Below, one piece after another: positions 61,941 through 64,000 of a stretch of 64,000 bases of DNA. The DNA comes from Bradyrhizobium sp. 186. Its GTDB lineage: Bacteria > Pseudomonadota > Alphaproteobacteria > Rhizobiales > Xanthobacteraceae. The position numbers and the translations under genes were made by a program. Position 1 is the first letter of the stretch. The number at the start of each line of letters is the position of its first letter. Below the pieces are notes generated by a model that saw only the letters and a program-made list of their open reading frames with translations, was not told where the DNA came from and made no database searches. The stretch covers positions 4,030,001-4,094,000 of the forward strand of contig NZ_CP082164.1 of assembly GCF_023101685.1 (NCBI RefSeq), written 5' to 3'.

Positions 61941-63459
61941 GATGCATCCCCAGTCGCACGATGTTCTCCTCCGTCAACTCGCTACGCGTCAGATGCCCGG
62001 CAATGCGGCCTTCGCGCATCACATAGGCGCGGTCGCAGACATGGCAGATCTCGACCTGCTCGGACGAGATCATCAGAGCAGCCGCGCCTTCGGCCACCAG
62101 CCGGTCGATCAGCGCGAAGATCTCGGACTTGGCGCCGATGTCGATACCTCGTGTGGGCTCGTCGAAGATGAAGAGTTTTGAACCGGCGGCGAGCCACTTG
62201 CCGATCACGACCTTCTGCTGGTTACCGCCGGAGAGCAGGCCGACGGTCTGCCGCGCGCTCGGGGTAGCGATCCTGAGCTGCCGGATCAGGCCGTCGGACG
62301 TGCGCTGCGCGCGGCGCTGGTCGAACAGGCCGCGCGGGAACAGTTTTCGCAGTGCCGAGACCACGAGATTGTCGCCGACCGAGCGCAGCAGGGCGAGGCC
62401 TTCGCTCTTGCGGCTCTCCGGGATCAGTGCGATGCCGCGGCGTGCGGCGAGATCGGGCTCGCCGGAAATGGCCTTGCCGTCAAAGATGATCTCGCCGGAA
62501 TTCACGGGATCGGCGCCGAAGATGGCACGCGCGACCTCGCTGCGACCCGAGCCGACCAGGCCGCACAGGCCGACGATCTCGCCCCGGCGCACCTCGATGT
62601 TGATATCGGAGATACCGCTCGACGAGGTCAGGCCCTTGACCTCGAGCAGCACCTCGCCGGGCTTGTCGGCAAAATTGCGCGGATAAGTCATGTCCACGGT
62701 GCGGCCGACCATCATGCGGACGAGCTGGTCCGGGGTGACGTCGGCCGGACGAACGCCATCGATGCGGCGGCCGTCGCGCAGGACGGTGATGCGGTCGCCG
62801 AGCGCAAACACCTCCGCCATGCGATGCGAGATGTAGACGATGGAAACGCCATCGGCCTTGAGCCGCGCGATCAGCGCGAACAGGAGCTCTGTCTCGCGGT
62901 CGGACAGCGCCGCGGTCGGCTCGTCCATCACCAGGATGCGTGCGTTCTGGCTGATCGCTTTCGCGATTTCGACCATCTGCTGTTGCGCCACGCCGAGCTT
63001 GTCGACGGTGGTCGAAGGATCGATTTCGAAGCCGATCATATCGAGCACGCGCTTGGCGTCGGCCAGGATTTTGCGGCGGTCGATCGTGCCGGGAATGCGG
63101 CCCTTTGGTTCGCGGCCGAGGAAGACGTTCTGCGCGATATCGAGATGGGGGACCAGCGAGAATTCCTGGAAGATCACGGCGATGCCGAGCTTTTGCGCGT
63201 CCGCGGTCGAGGTGATCGCGACCTTCTCGCCCTTGTAGTGAAACTCGCCGGCATCGGCGCGATAGGCGCCGCACAGTACCTTCATCAGGCTCGACTTGCC
63301 GGCGCCGTTCTCGCCGAGCAGCATGTGGATTTCCCCGGGGAAGACGGCAAAGGACACATCGTCGAGCGCCTTGACGCCGGGAAACTCCTTGCTGATGCCG
63401 CGCAGCTCGAGCAGCGGGATAGGCGAGGAAGGCTCAACGGCCGGTGCCGTGGTGCTCAT
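61933..63459 (-). CDS. Sugar-type ABC ATPase (RbsA family, double domain)
   Basis: 508-residue protein with two nucleotide-binding domains. The first has Walker A GENGAGKSSLM (about residue 52), signature LGVAQQQMVEIAKA and Walker B ILVMDEPTAAL. The second is degenerate at the P-loop (GLVGSGRSEV), as is usual in RbsA proteins, with signature LSGGNQQKVVIGKW and Walker B FIFDEPTRGID. The start overlaps the dehydrogenase stop by ATGA. Confidence 0.92.
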   Translation of the reverse strand: MSTTAPAVEPSSPIPLLELRGISKEFPGVKALDDVSFAVFPGEIHMLLGENGAGKSSLMKVLCGAYRADAGEFHYKGEKVAITSTADAQKLGIAVIFQEFSLVPHLDIAQNVFLGREPKGRIPGTIDRRKILADAKRVLDMIGFEIDPSTTVDKLGVAQQQMVEIAKAISQNARILVMDEPTAALSDRETELLFALIARLKADGVSIVYISHRMAEVFALGDRITVLRDGRRIDGVRPADVTPDQLVRMMVGRTVDMTYPRNFADKPGEVLLEVKGLTSSSGISDINIEVRRGEIVGLCGLVGSGRSEVARAIFGADPVNSGEIIFDGKAISGEPDLAARRGIALIPESRKSEGLALLRSVGDNLVVSALRKLFPRGLFDQRRAQRTSDGLIRQLRIATPSARQTVGLLSGGNQQKVVIGKWLAAGSKLFIFDEPTRGIDIGAKSEIFALIDRLVAEGAAALMISSEQVEICHVCDRAYVMREGRIAGHLTRSELTEENIVRLGMHHA

Positions 63460-64000
63460 GCGTGCGCTCCGCTTGCAAAGATCTTTCCCGGATTCATCAG
63501 GCCGTTCGGGTCGAGCGCGCTCTTGATCGACCGCATCACGTCGACGGCGTCGCCGAGCTCGTCAGCGAGATAATCGATCTTGCCGAGCCCGATGCCGTGC
63601 TCGCCGGTGCAGGTGCCGTCCATGGCGATCGCGCGGGCGACCATGCGGGCCTGGAGCGCCTTGGCGCCTTCGATCTCGTCCGGTTTTGCCGGATCGATCA
63701 GGATCAGCATGTGGAAATTGCCGTCGCCGACATGGCCGACGATCGGAGCGGTAAAGCCGTGCTCGTCCGCGTCTCGTCGCGTCTCCATCAGGCACTCCGC
63801 GAGCCGCGAGATCGGCACGCAGACGTCCGTGATCACGGCGCGGGCGCCGGGCCTTAAGCCGAGGCCGGCGTAGAGGGTGTTGTCGCGCGCGTGCCAGAGC
63901 CGGCTGCGGTCCTCGGCAGCCTTTGCCCAGGCAAAGCCGTGACCGCCATGATCGGCGGCGATTGTCTCCGCGGCTTCGGCCTGCTCGGCCGCGGACGTCT
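63456..64000 (-). CDS. FAD-linked oxidase, GlcD/D-lactate dehydrogenase type (partial)
   Basis: C-terminal part of a flavoprotein 2-hydroxyacid dehydrogenase; the frame is open to the window edge, so the 5' end lies beyond 64000. Visible signatures are RLWHARDNTLYA, the conserved ITDVCVPISRL, VGHVGDGNFHMLI and the C-terminal TGEHGIGLGK followed by DPNGLMNPGKIF. Such enzymes oxidise D-lactate, glycolate or similar acids and pass electrons to a carrier. Coupling to the ABC ATPase gene (ATGA) suggests the transported compound or its product is a hydroxy acid. Confidence 0.88.
   Translation of the reverse strand, partial: TSAAEQAEAAETIAADHGGHGFAWAKAAEDRSRLWHARDNTLYAGLGLRPGARAVITDVCVPISRLAECLMETRRDADEHGFTAPIVGHVGDGNFHMLILIDPAKPDEIEGAKALQARMVARAIAMDGTCTGEHGIGLGKIDYLADELGDAVDVMRSIKSALDPNGLMNPGKIFASGAHA

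Overview
The window is high-GC alphaproteobacterial DNA, most likely from Bradyrhizobium or a close relative. That assignment is an inference from GC bias, gene order and protein style; there is no rRNA or other marker gene. Coding is dense, with many ATGA/GTGA/TTGA stop-start overlaps. I see no rRNA, tRNA, insertion sequence or CRISPR array.

Positions 1-13.6 kb hold an aerobic (oxygen-dependent, late cobalt insertion) cobalamin cluster: cobN (partial)-cobG-cobH-cobI-cobJ-[cobK on the other strand]-cobL-cobE-cobM-cobB-cobA. A B12 riboswitch follows, ahead of a CbiM-family cobalt transport protein, then cobF, cobT and a CobC-like phosphatase. A second B12 riboswitch (about 13.67-13.85 kb) precedes a siderophore-type TonB receptor and a PepSY membrane protein, so cobalt or corrinoid uptake is tied to corrin synthesis.

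Positions 17.9-28.2 kb hold a short-chain amide or urea-like system. It comprises an AmiC-like sensor and an AmiR-like ANTAR antiterminator behind a strong leader terminator, a five-gene branched-chain/urea-type ABC transporter, a formamidase/acetamidase, a tandem nitrilase-fold protein whose second domain lacks the catalytic cysteine, and an SDR. A decayed Bug/TctC gene follows.

Positions 28.6-44.3 kb hold a hydantoin or N-heterocycle catabolic cluster. A MocR regulator precedes HyuA/HyuB-type ATP-dependent hydantoinase subunits, a class III aminotransferase, an acyl-CoA synthetase-type ligase, a D-carbamoylase, a flavin reductase-like protein, a hydantoin racemase (opposite strand), a D-hydantoinase/dihydropyrimidinase, a sugar-epimerase-like protein, an SDR and a flavin monooxygenase.

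Positions 44.3-55.2 kb hold two consecutive, non-identical dipeptide-type ABC transporters, each preceded by a good match to a sigma-54 promoter. This points to nitrogen-regulated uptake of peptide-like or amide substrates that could feed the upstream enzymes.

Positions 55.3-64 kb hold a small secreted protein, an intact Bug/TctC binding protein, an AraC regulator on the minus strand, and a minus-strand operon: FAD-linked dehydrogenase (partial), sugar-type ABC ATPase, two permeases, binding protein and a YciI-like protein. The unifying theme after the B12 cluster is scavenging of organic nitrogen (amides, hydantoins, peptides).
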